Below, one piece after another: positions 1-9,247 of a stretch of DNA of 64,000 nucleotides (the first letter of the stretch is position 1; every line of letters starts with the position of its first letter). Origin of the DNA: Leptospira limi (GTDB taxonomy: Bacteria > Spirochaetota > Leptospiria > Leptospirales > Leptospiraceae); assembly GCF_026151395.1 (NCBI RefSeq), contig NZ_JAMQPV010000002.1, positions 186,001-250,000 of the forward strand, in the 5' to 3' direction. The notes beneath the pieces are model-generated. The model saw only the letters and a program-made list of their open reading frames with translations. It had not been told where the DNA came from and ran no database searches. Made by a program: the position numbers and the translations under genes.

Positions 1-1356
1 TTTACGAGTTTCTACTTTTTCTCCATCATAACCAAGCACAAGTACCCCTTGGTTTGCAATTTCTTTAAACTCCTTAGAACAAATATTATTGTAAGGACTT
101 TTGAATAGAGCATCATCTTTTGCAGGATCAATGGCCCAAAGTTCATTGGAATAGTGACCATCTGTATCATATTTGATAAACTTCATAAAAAGGATTTTGT
201 TGTTCACAACATTATCACTTTGTTCTTCTTTTTTCTTCAGTTCTTCTTTGGTTTGTGCGAGTTCTGTTTTTAATTCTTCAACTTTCGCTTCTACCTTTTG
301 AACCGTGTCATCTTTTTTTGCACCATCACTAGAAGTAGTGGTTCCTGTTCTTGCTTCTTCTTTTTTAGCAAGTTGTTCTTCTTTTTTGCTTAACTCCTCT
401 TTTTTTGCCTCAACTGCTTGGGATTTCTCGTCAGTTTGTTTTTTCTCTTGTTCGATCTTTTTGACTTCTTCCGTTTTTTTATCAATCTCAGCTTTATTTT
501 TTACAGGATCTTTTTTGAGTTCATTCAGACTTGCAACTGCTTCTGCTTCTTGTTTTTTAAGAGCTTCTTTTTTGTCTTGGAGTTCTTTGCCTTCTTTGGA
601 AACTTCATCTTTTTTATCTTGCAAAACCTTTTTTTCATCTTTGATTTTATCGGTTTGCAACTTGTCCATTTTTTTGGCTTCGTCTTCCATCTTTTGTTTG
701 GTGGCAGGATCTTTTTCTTTGTCCTTCACCGTACGATTTACATCTTTTTCCAATTCATCAGTGGTAAGATCTTTTCCACTGTCTTTTAAGATATTGCCTT
801 CAATAGGAATGATGATTTGTGTTTTCCCTGGCCAATTTTTATAAACGGTATCAATCCCCAATTTATCAGGGGATGTAACTTCCATGACACCAGAAGTGTA
901 TTTTTTTCCAAAAAATTTGGAATCCTTTCTATGAGTTGCATTGTAGTACAGAATGTACTGCGCTAAGGTCTCAGCATTCCCTACTTTGTATTGGAATGAC
1001 TTTTCAATGTAAGAAGCAAGGATCCTTGCAATGGAGTTGATATGATCAAAACTTTGAGATTCAGAGATAATGAGGATATCGGCTCCGAGTTTTCCATCAG
1101 CACCAGGCAAAATCCTTTGGATTTTCACCCCATCTACACTTGCCGAATTTTCTTTGGCCAAGGTTTCTGCGAGTTTTTTACCCGTTTCCGTATTTTCTTG
1201 GATGATGTCATCCGAAGCCTTACGTAGGGAACGGTTGATGAATTCAATTTTTTTGGAACCCTTGATTTCGGATTCACCGAGAGGGGCTTTGGATTGGGCT
1301 GTCAGTGAAAAACCGACAACAATTAGACAGATGATGATGGAACGAGAGATTCTCAT
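1..1356 (-). CDS. P83/100-like secreted coiled-coil protein (3' end cut by window)
   Basis: The reading frame is open from an ATG at 1356 to the window edge (452 codons, no stop), so the C-terminus is missing. A good ribosome site (GAGGAAACA) precedes the ATG. Residues 1-20 form a signal peptide (MRISRSIIICLIVVGFSLTA), so the protein is exported. Residues about 25-190 form a mixed globular domain. From about 190 to 400 the chain is very rich in Lys, Glu, Asp and Gln and reads as a long coiled coil, followed by another globular piece. This order, and the N-terminal domain, resemble the Borrelia P83/100 antigen family, of which Leptospira has members. Family assignment is from memory, not from a search. 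Function is unknown; a periplasmic or surface structural role is a guess. The long plus-strand frames across it are antisense to the Lys/Glu-rich region. Confidence 0.6.
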   Translation of the reverse strand, partial: MRISRSIIICLIVVGFSLTAQSKAPLGESEIKGSKKIEFINRSLRKASDDIIQENTETGKKLAETLAKENSASVDGVKIQRILPGADGKLGADILIISESQSFDHINSIARILASYIEKSFQYKVGNAETLAQYILYYNATHRKDSKFFGKKYTSGVMEVTSPDKLGIDTVYKNWPGKTQIIIPIEGNILKDSGKDLTTDELEKDVNRTVKDKEKDPATKQKMEDEAKKMDKLQTDKIKDEKKVLQDKKDEVSKEGKELQDKKEALKKQEAEAVASLNELKKDPVKNKAEIDKKTEEVKKIEQEKKQTDEKSQAVEAKKEELSKKEEQLAKKEEARTGTTTSSDGAKKDDTVQKVEAKVEELKTELAQTKEELKKKEEQSDNVVNNKILFMKFIKYDTDGHYSNELWAIDPAKDDALFKSPYNNICSKEFKEIANQGVLVLGYDGEKVETRK

Positions 1357-1479
1357 TGTTTCCTCACGAAATTAGGTTTCAGATGCCCACAAGATTAACA
1401 ACCTTTCCGATTCTGCAAAGCAAGTTTTCGAATAAAAATCTATTTACCAGGGGGTGGACATTCAAAATTCTGTGGGAGA

Positions 1480-2577
1480 ATGCCTACGTTTACACACAGA
1501 ATCTACAATTTTAATGCAGGTCCCGCCATGCTCCCTACCGAGGTCATGGAGGAGGCTCAGTCTGAATTCCTCAATTTTAGAGGAACTGGTATGTCTGTTA
1601 TGGAAATGAGCCATAGAGAAAAACATTTCCAGAACATTTTAGATGAATCCATTGCTGATTTACGAGAACTCTTAAACCTACCGTCTCGTTATGCGGTCGT
1701 TTATTTTCCCGGCGGAGCGACATTACAATTTTCAGCGATTCCTTTTAATTATTTAGAATCAGGTGATTCCGCTGATTTTGCAGTAACTGGCGTTTGGGCA
1801 AAAAAAGCCTTCGAAGAAGCCAAAAAATTCTACCCAAATGTAAAATCCATCTTCAATGGCGCAGATTCCAAATACATGGAACTTCCAACCATCACGGATG
1901 CTTCTATCAACGATGGTGCAAAGTATGTTTATATCACATCCAATAATACAATTTATGGAACAAGATACAAATCTTTCCCCAAATTGAAAAAAGCTCCCCT
2001 CATTGCTGACATGACAAGTGAGTTACTCAGTCGGAAACTTCCTATCGATGATTTTTCTGTCATCTTTGCAGGTGCTCAAAAAAACATAGGCCCTTCTGGA
2101 CTCACTGTTGTGATTTATGATAAGGAAAAACTGGGAAAAGTTTCTCATGCAATTCCAAACCTTATGAATTTTGAATTGATGGAAAAAAATGGCTCTCTTT
2201 ATAACACACCTCCTACCTATTCCATTTACATAGCAGGACTTGTTTACAAATACCTAAAACGGAAAGGTGGACTTTCAGTAATGGAAGAAGTCAATGAAAG
2301 AAAAGCAAAAAAATTGTACGATGCCCTTGATGCCTCTTCATTATTTTATGCTCCCGTACCAGAGGCTTTCCGTTCTGCGATGAATGTTGTATTTCGTAGC
2401 CATAATGACAGTTTAGATTCCAAATTTTTATCGCTTGCCGAAGAACAAGGATTTGCTGGCCTCAAAGGATACCGTGAAGTAGGTGGATTTAGAGCAAGTA
2501 TCTACAATGCAATGCCTGAAGAAGGTGTGGATGCACTTGTATCCTTTATCAAAGAGTTTGAAAGGACAAATGGTTAA
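1480..2577 (+). CDS. serC: Phosphoserine aminotransferase
   Basis: Converts 3-phosphohydroxypyruvate and glutamate to O-phosphoserine and 2-oxoglutarate in serine synthesis; the same enzyme often serves the PLP pathway. The 365 residues match the usual family length (about 360). The N-terminal YNFNAGPAMLP motif and the PLP lysine in GAQKNIGPSG (Lys201) are present, as are the GMSVMEMSHR and PGGATLQF segments typical of SerC. The ATG at 1480 has a purine-rich GGGAG only 1-2 bases upstream, so initiation is probably inefficient or the start slightly different, but homology begins only a few residues in. It overlaps the next gene by 8 bases (ATGGTTAA), so the two are translationally coupled. Confidence 0.95.
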   Translation: MPTFTHRIYNFNAGPAMLPTEVMEEAQSEFLNFRGTGMSVMEMSHREKHFQNILDESIADLRELLNLPSRYAVVYFPGGATLQFSAIPFNYLESGDSADFAVTGVWAKKAFEEAKKFYPNVKSIFNGADSKYMELPTITDASINDGAKYVYITSNNTIYGTRYKSFPKLKKAPLIADMTSELLSRKLPIDDFSVIFAGAQKNIGPSGLTVVIYDKEKLGKVSHAIPNLMNFELMEKNGSLYNTPPTYSIYIAGLVYKYLKRKGGLSVMEEVNERKAKKLYDALDASSLFYAPVPEAFRSAMNVVFRSHNDSLDSKFLSLAEEQGFAGLKGYREVGGFRASIYNAMPEEGVDALVSFIKEFERTNG

Positions 2578-3208
2578 ATTTGCATTAGGGGTATTTTTTT
2601 GCCTCACAACAGGTGTTCTCTATGCACATTCTGTTTGGATCCCTGAAGGAAATTTTGCTTGGGAAGAAGCGAAACAATGTTATGTGACTTTGCAAAAAGA
2701 AATTCCACCAAAAGCAATTAGCCCTGACATCCAAAATTTGGATCGAACCAAAATGGCTTTATTTGCAAGAGAATCTGCGGAACTAAGAGTCAATTCTTTG
2801 GATTGTATCAAAGCTTCGATTACACTTCCCGAAAAAGATTCCAATTTGGGTGAATTATTAACACCATCACTTCTTTCTGGACTCAAGTGGGAAGAGTCCT
2901 ATTTCCAATTGGAATGGAGGATCCTTCTTTCTGACAACAGGACCTACCCTCTTACACCAAGTGAGATTCAGGTCGCCAAACAATGGCTAGAGTCACATAA
3001 CGAAATCAAACAAGAAATTTTCACACTGACAATTGAATATTTATCAGAAAAAAATCCAAGTTCCAAACGTGAAAGGTATTTAGACCTATTCACTGGTTAT
3101 TATGGAAGTTTACTCCGAGAGAGAGATAAGTTTCTACTCTCACTTTCGATCGAAAGTTATACGTCTTACACCGATGCCCTAAAACAAAGAAAGGAAAAAT
3201 CCGAATGA
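2570..3208 (+). CDS. Hypothetical secreted protein between serC and rpiB
   Basis: 212 residues from an ATG that overlaps the end of serC, with AAAGGA well placed upstream. Longer starts inside serC are possible but have no supporting site. Residues 1-20 (MVKFALGVFFCLTTGVLYAH) are a signal peptide. The mature part is mostly helical and charged, with three Cys (in KQCYVTL, LDCIKA and the leader) and no motif I recognise. It sits in a coupled serC-orphan-rpiB operon: its stop overlaps the rpiB start as ATGA. No function can be assigned; export to the periplasm is the only firm inference. Confidence 0.75.
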   Translation: MVKFALGVFFCLTTGVLYAHSVWIPEGNFAWEEAKQCYVTLQKEIPPKAISPDIQNLDRTKMALFARESAELRVNSLDCIKASITLPEKDSNLGELLTPSLLSGLKWEESYFQLEWRILLSDNRTYPLTPSEIQVAKQWLESHNEIKQEIFTLTIEYLSEKNPSSKRERYLDLFTGYYGSLLRERDKFLLSLSIESYTSYTDALKQRKEKSE

Positions 3209-3642
3209 AAGAAAAAATTGGAATCGCCTCTGATCATGGAGGATTTGCTCTCAAAGAATTCCTCAGGAAAAGTCTCGAGGAATCGTATGAAATGGTCGAT
3301 TACGGTACTAAGAGCGAAGAGTCCGTCGACTACCCAACCATCATTGGAGATGCCTGCCGAAAGGTTCTTTCCAACGAAGTCCCAAGGCTCATCGCTCTTT
3401 GTGGTACTGGCATTGGAGCATCCATTGCAGCAAACCGCTTCAAAGGCATTCGAGCGGCCCTATGCCATGATGAGTTTACGGCGGAAATGTCCAAACGCCA
3501 TAACAATGCCAATGTACTCGTTTTAGGGGGAAGAGTTCTCGGAACAGACTTAGCTCTGAGAATTGTGAAAAAATGGATCGAAACAGATTTCGAAGGTGGC
3601 AGGCACCAAAAACGATTGGGTCTTATCGAAGAACAGTCCTAA
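3205..3642 (+). CDS. rpiB: Ribose-5-phosphate isomerase B
   Basis: Interconverts ribose 5-phosphate and ribulose 5-phosphate in the pentose phosphate pathway. The 145 residues are the normal RpiB/LacAB length. Signature residues are all visible: Asp10-His11 in ASDHGGF, Cys66 in the CGTGIGASIAANR phosphate-binding loop, His99 in RHNNANV, and GGRHQKRL near the end. Start ATG overlaps the preceding stop (ATGA). The next gene begins 70 bases inside its 3' end in another frame, so translation of that gene probably depends on ribosomes finishing rpiB. Confidence 0.95.
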   Translation: MKEKIGIASDHGGFALKEFLRKSLEESYEMVDYGTKSEESVDYPTIIGDACRKVLSNEVPRLIALCGTGIGASIAANRFKGIRAALCHDEFTAEMSKRHNNANVLVLGGRVLGTDLALRIVKKWIETDFEGGRHQKRLGLIEEQS

Positions 3643-5306
3643 TTTCCCTTTGTTTCCTTTTTGTAGGGACCTCTCTCTTTTCATGGGAAGTCCCCAAAAA
3701 GGAGACCGTCAACCTGAGCCTTTGGAAAAAAATTGGTGTTGTCGAACACAAAGAACCCGGCAAAAAAAACACACTCAAACCAAAAGAAAACACTCCCAAA
3801 TATGGTGAGTTGTTTTTTGATTTTGAAGGGGAACCAAACGAACCAAACCTTTCAGAATCGGGAACCTCTTTCCCTTCCAAGTCAATTTCTGTTGTTTCCT
3901 CTTCATACTTAGAAGATACCAAAACACAATTTTTTGGTAAAAAATCTGCATACTTTTCTGGTAGAAGGAACCAAATCCATCTTTCCGTTTCAGGGAACTC
4001 AGTGTTTGGAACCCACCCAGATCCATTTAGCATTTCCATTCCACTCCGTATGGGAGAACAAGGTGCAGGTTCTGTGATCTTGGACCGAACTGTTTATGTG
4101 AAAGGGAAAAAATACGGCATCTCACTTGAATTAAACGAAGGTAAACCAACTCTCTTTGTGAACAATCTTTTGCAAAAAACGGAAGGAAGGACAAGTAGTT
4201 TTGTTTTAGAATCTTCTGTGAAAATCAAACGTCAAACATGGGAAGTCATTTCTATTTACTTTGATACGCTGAACCATCGTTATGTTTTATACCAAAATGG
4301 AATTGAAACTGCGGAATATGAAAACAATTCACCAGATACCATTGGATTTGGTTTTCCTGAAAATGATTCAACACCATTAGTATTAGGAAAATCTTACTAT
4401 GGAAATTTAGATGGATTTCATATCCACAAAGGGGAACCAGAAACTCGTTATACAAAATTTGAATCTGTAAAGTATGATGATGATACAAAAATTGGTTCAA
4501 TGGAAGGAAACTTTACAATTTCTCCTATCCTAGAAACCAAGTATAGTAATTCTATCTTACAACAAATCCAATGGAAAATTGATAAACCACAAGACACGAT
4601 GATTGAATTGTACTTTCGAGGATCGAATCAAAAATTCAATGAATCGAGTTCCCTTTCTTGGACAAGGATTCGTTCCCTTACTTCGGATTTACCAAAACTT
4701 CGTTTTAAATTCTACCAATGGAAAATCTGGTTTCGGCCAGATCCCATGGGAAAAACGGTTCCGAACGTTCAATCACTTAGTTTCGATTATACCGAACAAT
4801 CTCCTCCAGACATTCCGACTCTGTTTCGATTGGACCCAAACAATACAAAAGAAGACCAAGTATGTTTTTTGTGGAACTCCAATCATGAGAAGGAAGTGCA
4901 AAATGGTGGTGGTTACATCATCCATTATGGCCTTTTACCGAATCGAATGGTAGGATCCATTTTTGTAAAAAAGAACCAGGGGAATGAACTTCGTAAAATT
5001 GATGGGAACGATGAAAATAGTAGTTTTCGCAACAAACGATTTTGCGCAGATGAAGATACACTCATCACGAATATTTACATCCCAGAAGGGCAATTGGAAT
5101 CACCGGAAGACCGAAATTTGGCAGACCAAGTTGATTTTTCAAAAAAAGAGAAACGAGGGCATTTGTTCCAATCGGGTTTGACTTATTATTTCAGAATTTC
5201 AGCTTACAATCGTTATCTGAATGAATGGGATTCCAAAGACCAAAGAAGTGCTCTTTCCCCTCCTATTTCAATTAGTTTCCCGAAGGAAGTTACGAATCTT
5301 AAGTAA
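3573..5306 (+). CDS. Exported LamG-like/FN3-type protein, Leptospira-type
   Basis: 577 residues. The ATG at 3573 lies inside rpiB and puts a basic stretch before a hydrophobic core at residues 20-37 (TVLISLCFLFVGTSLFSW), consistent with a signal peptide or anchor; there is no later ATG before that core. Residues about 75-260 (FSGRRNQIHLSVSG through LGKSYYGNLDGFHIHKG) have the alternating strand pattern and LDGFHI ending of a concanavalin-type LamG domain. The C-terminal part (about 410-577) contains FLWNSNHE and YYFRISAYNRY, typical of fibronectin type III strands. Function unknown; binding to surface glycans or matrix is only a guess. Its last 39 bases overlap the convergent PIN-like gene. 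Confidence 0.7.
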   Translation: MDRNRFRRWQAPKTIGSYRRTVLISLCFLFVGTSLFSWEVPKKETVNLSLWKKIGVVEHKEPGKKNTLKPKENTPKYGELFFDFEGEPNEPNLSESGTSFPSKSISVVSSSYLEDTKTQFFGKKSAYFSGRRNQIHLSVSGNSVFGTHPDPFSISIPLRMGEQGAGSVILDRTVYVKGKKYGISLELNEGKPTLFVNNLLQKTEGRTSSFVLESSVKIKRQTWEVISIYFDTLNHRYVLYQNGIETAEYENNSPDTIGFGFPENDSTPLVLGKSYYGNLDGFHIHKGEPETRYTKFESVKYDDDTKIGSMEGNFTISPILETKYSNSILQQIQWKIDKPQDTMIELYFRGSNQKFNESSSLSWTRIRSLTSDLPKLRFKFYQWKIWFRPDPMGKTVPNVQSLSFDYTEQSPPDIPTLFRLDPNNTKEDQVCFLWNSNHEKEVQNGGGYIIHYGLLPNRMVGSIFVKKNQGNELRKIDGNDENSSFRNKRFCADEDTLITNIYIPEGQLESPEDRNLADQVDFSKKEKRGHLFQSGLTYYFRISAYNRYLNEWDSKDQRSALSPPISISFPKEVTNLK

Positions 5307-5657
5307 GGGATGAGTTATCATTTCATCCTTTCCATAATGATAAAAGACATCCATTCCTTCATTTAAGGCAGACACTTGTTCCAAACCAAGTCCTTCGGAA
5401 AGAAGTAACTCCGATCGAATTTCATCCATAGAAATAGGGAAAATTTGATCGGTTAGGTCCTCTAAGTTCCGTAAGATCATCTTCTTTTTTTCAGGACTCA
5501 CAACACCTAAAGTAGTAAATACTAAATGAATGGAATATGTCGAAGTAAAAAATCGTGTATTGGAATCGATTGATGCAAGTAGTAAGTTTTTTAAAGTTTC
5601 CTTTTTATCGGATTGGATCAATGGAACTAAAAAACTAGCAGATAAATATACTTTCAA
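5268..5657 (-). CDS. PIN-like protein with missing acidic residues, partner of RHH protein
   Basis: 129 residues. The N-terminus (VYLSASFLVPLI) and the C-terminal helix-strand pattern (SALNEGMDVFYHYGKDEMITHP) fit the PIN (VapC) fold, but the metal-binding acids expected at the start (xYLDTSxLV) and before the last helix (gLsxxDA) are replaced by Ser/Ala and Ala/Leu. It is coupled by an ATGA overlap to the upstream ribbon-helix-helix gene, the normal order antitoxin-toxin. If it was a VapC ribonuclease it is probably inactive, or this is a divergent PIN relative. Its 3' end overlaps the convergent LamG-like gene by 39 bases. Assignment rests on pattern only. Confidence 0.6.
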   Translation of the reverse strand: MKVYLSASFLVPLIQSDKKETLKNLLLASIDSNTRFFTSTYSIHLVFTTLGVVSPEKKKMILRNLEDLTDQIFPISMDEIRSELLLSEGLGLEQVSALNEGMDVFYHYGKDEMITHPLLKIRNFLRETN

Positions 5658-5845
5658 GGAAAGATCTCCGTGAGATTTTGCACAGCCTTTCGCCTAAGTA
5701 TTTCCGATTTTTGGATGATTTCATTTTTTAAAGCCAAACGAATGAGTTCTCCTTGCGAAATCCCCCTTCGAGTTGCTTCATTTTTAAGTAATATTTGTTC
5801 TTCTTCTGAAAGTAAAATCTGAAAACGTTTATCAATTTTTGCCAT
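5654..5845 (-). CDS. Ribbon-helix-helix (CopG-like) DNA-binding protein, putative antitoxin
   Basis: 63 residues. The KRFQILLSEEE strand followed by two helices (LLKNEATRRGISQGELIRLALK) is a clear ribbon-helix-helix fold. Such proteins dimerise and usually repress their own operon; the C-terminal tail (about 45-63) would contact the partner toxin. Start ATG overlaps the stop of the TPR gene as TAATG and its own stop overlaps the PIN-like start as ATGA, so it is tied into the same transcript as the large membrane protein upstream. Confidence 0.75.
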   Translation of the reverse strand: MAKIDKRFQILLSEEEQILLKNEATRRGISQGELIRLALKNEIIQKSEILRRKAVQNLTEIFP

Positions 5846-6453
5846 TAATCTTCTTCTTCCAATTCCTTTTCGGCTTTTTCAAATTTTCGCCAATACAAAC
5901 TTGCGTCCTTCCATTGACCAAGTGACTCATAAAGTGATGCAATATTATAATAAGATTCTGTTAATCGATAATCAAGTTTTACGGCTTTTAAAAAAAGTTT
6001 GATCGACTTTTCTTTGTTATCCGAAAACCACTCACTAAAAGCCCATAAATAATACCATCTTCCCAAGTTTGGATCTCTTGGTCTTACTTTTTCCAAATGT
6101 AATACATTTTCTTGGAAAAGTTTTGAGGCTAAATTATAGTTTTTTTGAATGATTTTTGCCTTATTGATTCTATCCTCGGCTGGTTCATCTGGTTTTGGTA
6201 CTGACAAATCATTCCGATACAATAAGGCCTTTGCATATAATAATTTGAAGTATAATTCGTTTTGGCTTAGTTCGAGGTAACGTTCCAAATAAGGAATGGA
6301 ACTGGTTTCTTCATCAACTTTATGCAAACCATAGATTTGTTTTTTTAAGGCAATGGTTTCTTCTTTTTTTTTACTTCCGCCTGCGGAGATAGAAGTAACG
6401 ATTAATAAACAAACCGATACTAGTTTAAAAATATAAATAGTAGTTTTGCCCAT
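5845..6453 (-). CDS. Exported TPR-repeat protein
   Basis: 202 residues. A hydrophobic segment at 7-25 (YIFKLVSVCLLIVTSISAG) acts as a signal peptide. The rest is helical with tetratricopeptide-like units around 40-75 and 110-190 (for example WYYLWAFSEWFSDNKEKSIKLFLKAV and YYNIASLYESLGQW), ending in an acidic tail. TPRs mediate protein-protein contacts; no enzyme motif is visible. The ATG lies 29 bases inside the end of the 923-residue membrane protein, which suggests coupled synthesis and perhaps a shared periplasmic complex. Confidence 0.7.
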   Translation of the reverse strand: MGKTTIYIFKLVSVCLLIVTSISAGGSKKKEETIALKKQIYGLHKVDEETSSIPYLERYLELSQNELYFKLLYAKALLYRNDLSVPKPDEPAEDRINKAKIIQKNYNLASKLFQENVLHLEKVRPRDPNLGRWYYLWAFSEWFSDNKEKSIKLFLKAVKLDYRLTESYYNIASLYESLGQWKDASLYWRKFEKAEKELEEED

Positions 6454-9196
6454 CTTCTGGAAATTTCATTGATTTGAGTTCGTGAGAAAACGGTAATTCT
6501 TGTAATTTTTGAACAACAGTTAAATATAAATCTTTTGCGGAAACAATCAACATCATATTAGGTGAGGTTTCAATCAATCGATCTTTACTTTCCAAATAAG
6601 TTTGGATCACTTCAACAAAATGTTTTTTGCTACGTTCCCATTCAGGAGATGGATGGTATTCAGGCCAATGGATTCGAAGAACATTTGCTGCTCTTTTTCC
6701 ACCAAAGGTTGCTTGCATAAAGGATCGAATCATCCATGACAAACTATCTTTTAAAAATTCAGGTTTTCGTTCTTCTTTATCAACAAGTACATGCAAAGCG
6801 GGAATTACCTGTTTTAATTTTTCTTGGATCATCCGTTTATGTGAATCCAAAAACTTTCCTCGTTCTTCTTTATTCAATAGTACGAGGAATATTCCAGGAA
6901 ATCCAAGTGTTTCCATATGAAAGGCTATGATGGTCTCTGTTTGTAATAAAATTTCCCAAGAAAACTTTTTTGAAACAAAACGATCAAGTCTTACATTTTC
7001 ATCAATCTCCAAAGAAGCAAAACCAGATTCATCAAATGGTAAGTAAGGGTCATGGTGTAAAAATATCAAATTGGATCGTGTATTATAATCAAGACCGGAT
7101 GAAATTTGATTATGAAATGAACCGAGTGAATCATTCAAAAACAAATAAGAAAAACGAGGAGAACCCAAACGGGATATAAAGTTTTTTGTATAACCTACTA
7201 TACCATCATAAGAAATTTCATTTTCACGGTAGATTTTATCAAGAAGGCTATACTCAAATCGTTTTTCTTCAGGGATGGAGGTAAAAATGTTTTCAGGAAT
7301 GGAACTTTGTTTTGGAGGAAGTGTATCCTCACGTTTTGTCACATTGGAAACCAATCGTTCTAATTCTGGATTAAAAATTGTTTCTCTTTTTCGTTGGACC
7401 GCATCTAATATAGCAACGCGTTTCCAAGCAGCAGGAGGTAAAATTTTAAAACTCGTTTTTTTCACAGGAATTTGATTCTTTATAATAGGTTCTGTTTTTG
7501 TTTCAATTCCTTCTTGATTCAATTCAGTTTTTTTTATCAATTCATGTTCTTCGTGAATCTCCGCAGGATGAGGGAGGGATTCCCCTAACATCGGTGTAGT
7601 TGACCATCTTCGTTTTAGATTTGCCCAAAACACAAACAAAACCCAAGGACCAATAAAAACAAATCCAAAACTAAGCATGTACGCTGGATAGGAAGCATAT
7701 CGATACACAGTCAATCCAGAAACAATGCCAGGTTTTCCTTTTTCTTTATCTAGAAAATATGTCTGGAATTTATGGTGTAAAAAACCTACCGATTCCTTTT
7801 TGGAATCTATATGCCTTAGTTTTGAAAGCTGAGTTCCATTCCATAACCTAGGATTAAATATTACCTGTTCTTTACTTTTGTTATCAGACAATTTTATATC
7901 AACAATCGGAAAATAAAATTCATCTGTATCTTTTTCTTTTTTAGCATATAATAAATTAGGTTTGAGAACAGTAACGAGTACTGTTTTCAAACTATCTTCC
8001 TTGTTTTGAATGGGAATCATGTAAACTAAATCCATTTCAGATTCAATCAAAATGGATTTTGGATTTTCTTTCATTGTTTGTAATAACAGAAAAATTTCAG
8101 ATCCAAATCGATTTTGAAGAGTTACATCCACCTGCTCCATTTTCCATTCATAAATTTCCGAGACTACTGACTCACTGATCCCGAATCCATTTGTATGATT
8201 TAGGTAATTTGACCTAATATTTTTTTCAAGACCAATCAAAGTATCTTCTAGTTGATTGAACCTGTGTTTGGTCCATGGTCTGTAATAACGATAGTCAGGA
8301 AATAATTCCCAACTTTTTTGGTAAAAAACAAGGAGTACTAAATAAACAAGTATAGGTATCACAATTCGTTTTTTGAAATGGAAATGTTCGAAATGAACTA
8401 CCATCCAAACAAAACGTATATAAAATAAACCAGTAAACGTTATGAGAAAGAGGATAAAACAACCATAACGAATTTCTTCCACTTCCGTATCTGTTTGCCT
8501 TAATAAATAAATGGAAAACCGATCTTTTGTTTCTAAATATAAATTAGAGAAGTCACCATCGATTTGCCAAGTGATCTCCTGGCCTTCTTTCCCTTGGAAC
8601 AAACCTAATAATTCGTTACTTTCTCTGTCACCAGACAGAATCGATTCATCATTGGTATATAAGATTTTTTGGGTATTCGGTTGGAATACCCAATACAAAT
8701 ATCCATATTCTAAATTCGGATTTTGAACAGACCCATGCGAAAAATTAAACTTTGGGAATACAATGAAAAATTTTCCGGTTGTGACCCGATACACATAATC
8801 ACCGTTAGATAAAATTTTAATCTTACCTTCTAGTAATCCAGATGGGTCCTGTCTCAATTCTTCCTGAAAAATTTCGTTGGTTTCATTTGTACTATGAATC
8901 AAACGTAATGAATCATCATATAATCGTACGTATTCTAAATGTAGGGATTTTTGAATTTGTTTTGTGACTTTACTCGCACGATAAGGTAATTCTGAGTCAC
9001 GAACAAAAAACTCAATTGTATTCAAATACTCATTGGTTCGATTTTCATCATAACGCAAAAGAGCCGTGATCAGATTCGTTTTCCTTTGGATGGGACGAAT
9101 CCATTCAAAATAACCGTAAAAAAGGAAGGTAACAAATAACGAAACGGAAATGAGACCAAAAAGAATAGACAGGTTTCCGAAATTTCGTTTCATCAT
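6425..9196 (-). CDS. Large multi-domain membrane protein of unknown function
   Basis: About 923 residues from ATG 9196 (a further ATG follows directly; a TTG at 9223 would add nine residues without support). Four membrane segments are visible: near the N-terminus (ILFGLISVSLFVTFLFYGYF), around residues 255-275, 285-310, and about 510-535. The loop between the first two is a periplasmic sensor-like region of some 200 residues, and another large periplasmic region lies between the third and fourth. The C-terminal 380 residues are cytoplasmic, with a charged linker and an alpha/beta part reminiscent of GAF-like sensor folds, but no kinase, cyclase or GGDEF motif can be seen. Divergent from the metalloenzyme gene starting at 9248. 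I do not recognise the family. Confidence 0.7.
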   Translation of the reverse strand: MMKRNFGNLSILFGLISVSLFVTFLFYGYFEWIRPIQRKTNLITALLRYDENRTNEYLNTIEFFVRDSELPYRASKVTKQIQKSLHLEYVRLYDDSLRLIHSTNETNEIFQEELRQDPSGLLEGKIKILSNGDYVYRVTTGKFFIVFPKFNFSHGSVQNPNLEYGYLYWVFQPNTQKILYTNDESILSGDRESNELLGLFQGKEGQEITWQIDGDFSNLYLETKDRFSIYLLRQTDTEVEEIRYGCFILFLITFTGLFYIRFVWMVVHFEHFHFKKRIVIPILVYLVLLVFYQKSWELFPDYRYYRPWTKHRFNQLEDTLIGLEKNIRSNYLNHTNGFGISESVVSEIYEWKMEQVDVTLQNRFGSEIFLLLQTMKENPKSILIESEMDLVYMIPIQNKEDSLKTVLVTVLKPNLLYAKKEKDTDEFYFPIVDIKLSDNKSKEQVIFNPRLWNGTQLSKLRHIDSKKESVGFLHHKFQTYFLDKEKGKPGIVSGLTVYRYASYPAYMLSFGFVFIGPWVLFVFWANLKRRWSTTPMLGESLPHPAEIHEEHELIKKTELNQEGIETKTEPIIKNQIPVKKTSFKILPPAAWKRVAILDAVQRKRETIFNPELERLVSNVTKREDTLPPKQSSIPENIFTSIPEEKRFEYSLLDKIYRENEISYDGIVGYTKNFISRLGSPRFSYLFLNDSLGSFHNQISSGLDYNTRSNLIFLHHDPYLPFDESGFASLEIDENVRLDRFVSKKFSWEILLQTETIIAFHMETLGFPGIFLVLLNKEERGKFLDSHKRMIQEKLKQVIPALHVLVDKEERKPEFLKDSLSWMIRSFMQATFGGKRAANVLRIHWPEYHPSPEWERSKKHFVEVIQTYLESKDRLIETSPNMMLIVSAKDLYLTVVQKLQELPFSHELKSMKFPEDGQNYYLYF

Positions 9197-9247
9197 TCTT
9201 ATTATCGGGTTGTCATTAGGCAAAAACCAATCGGTCTAAGGAAAGGA

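Noticed and set aside
305..844. Long plus-strand open frames opposite the P83/100-like gene
   Set aside because: They are antisense shadows of a Lys/Glu-rich coiled coil and encode low-complexity Ser/Phe-rich sequence; the minus strand has the start, signal peptide and ribosome site.
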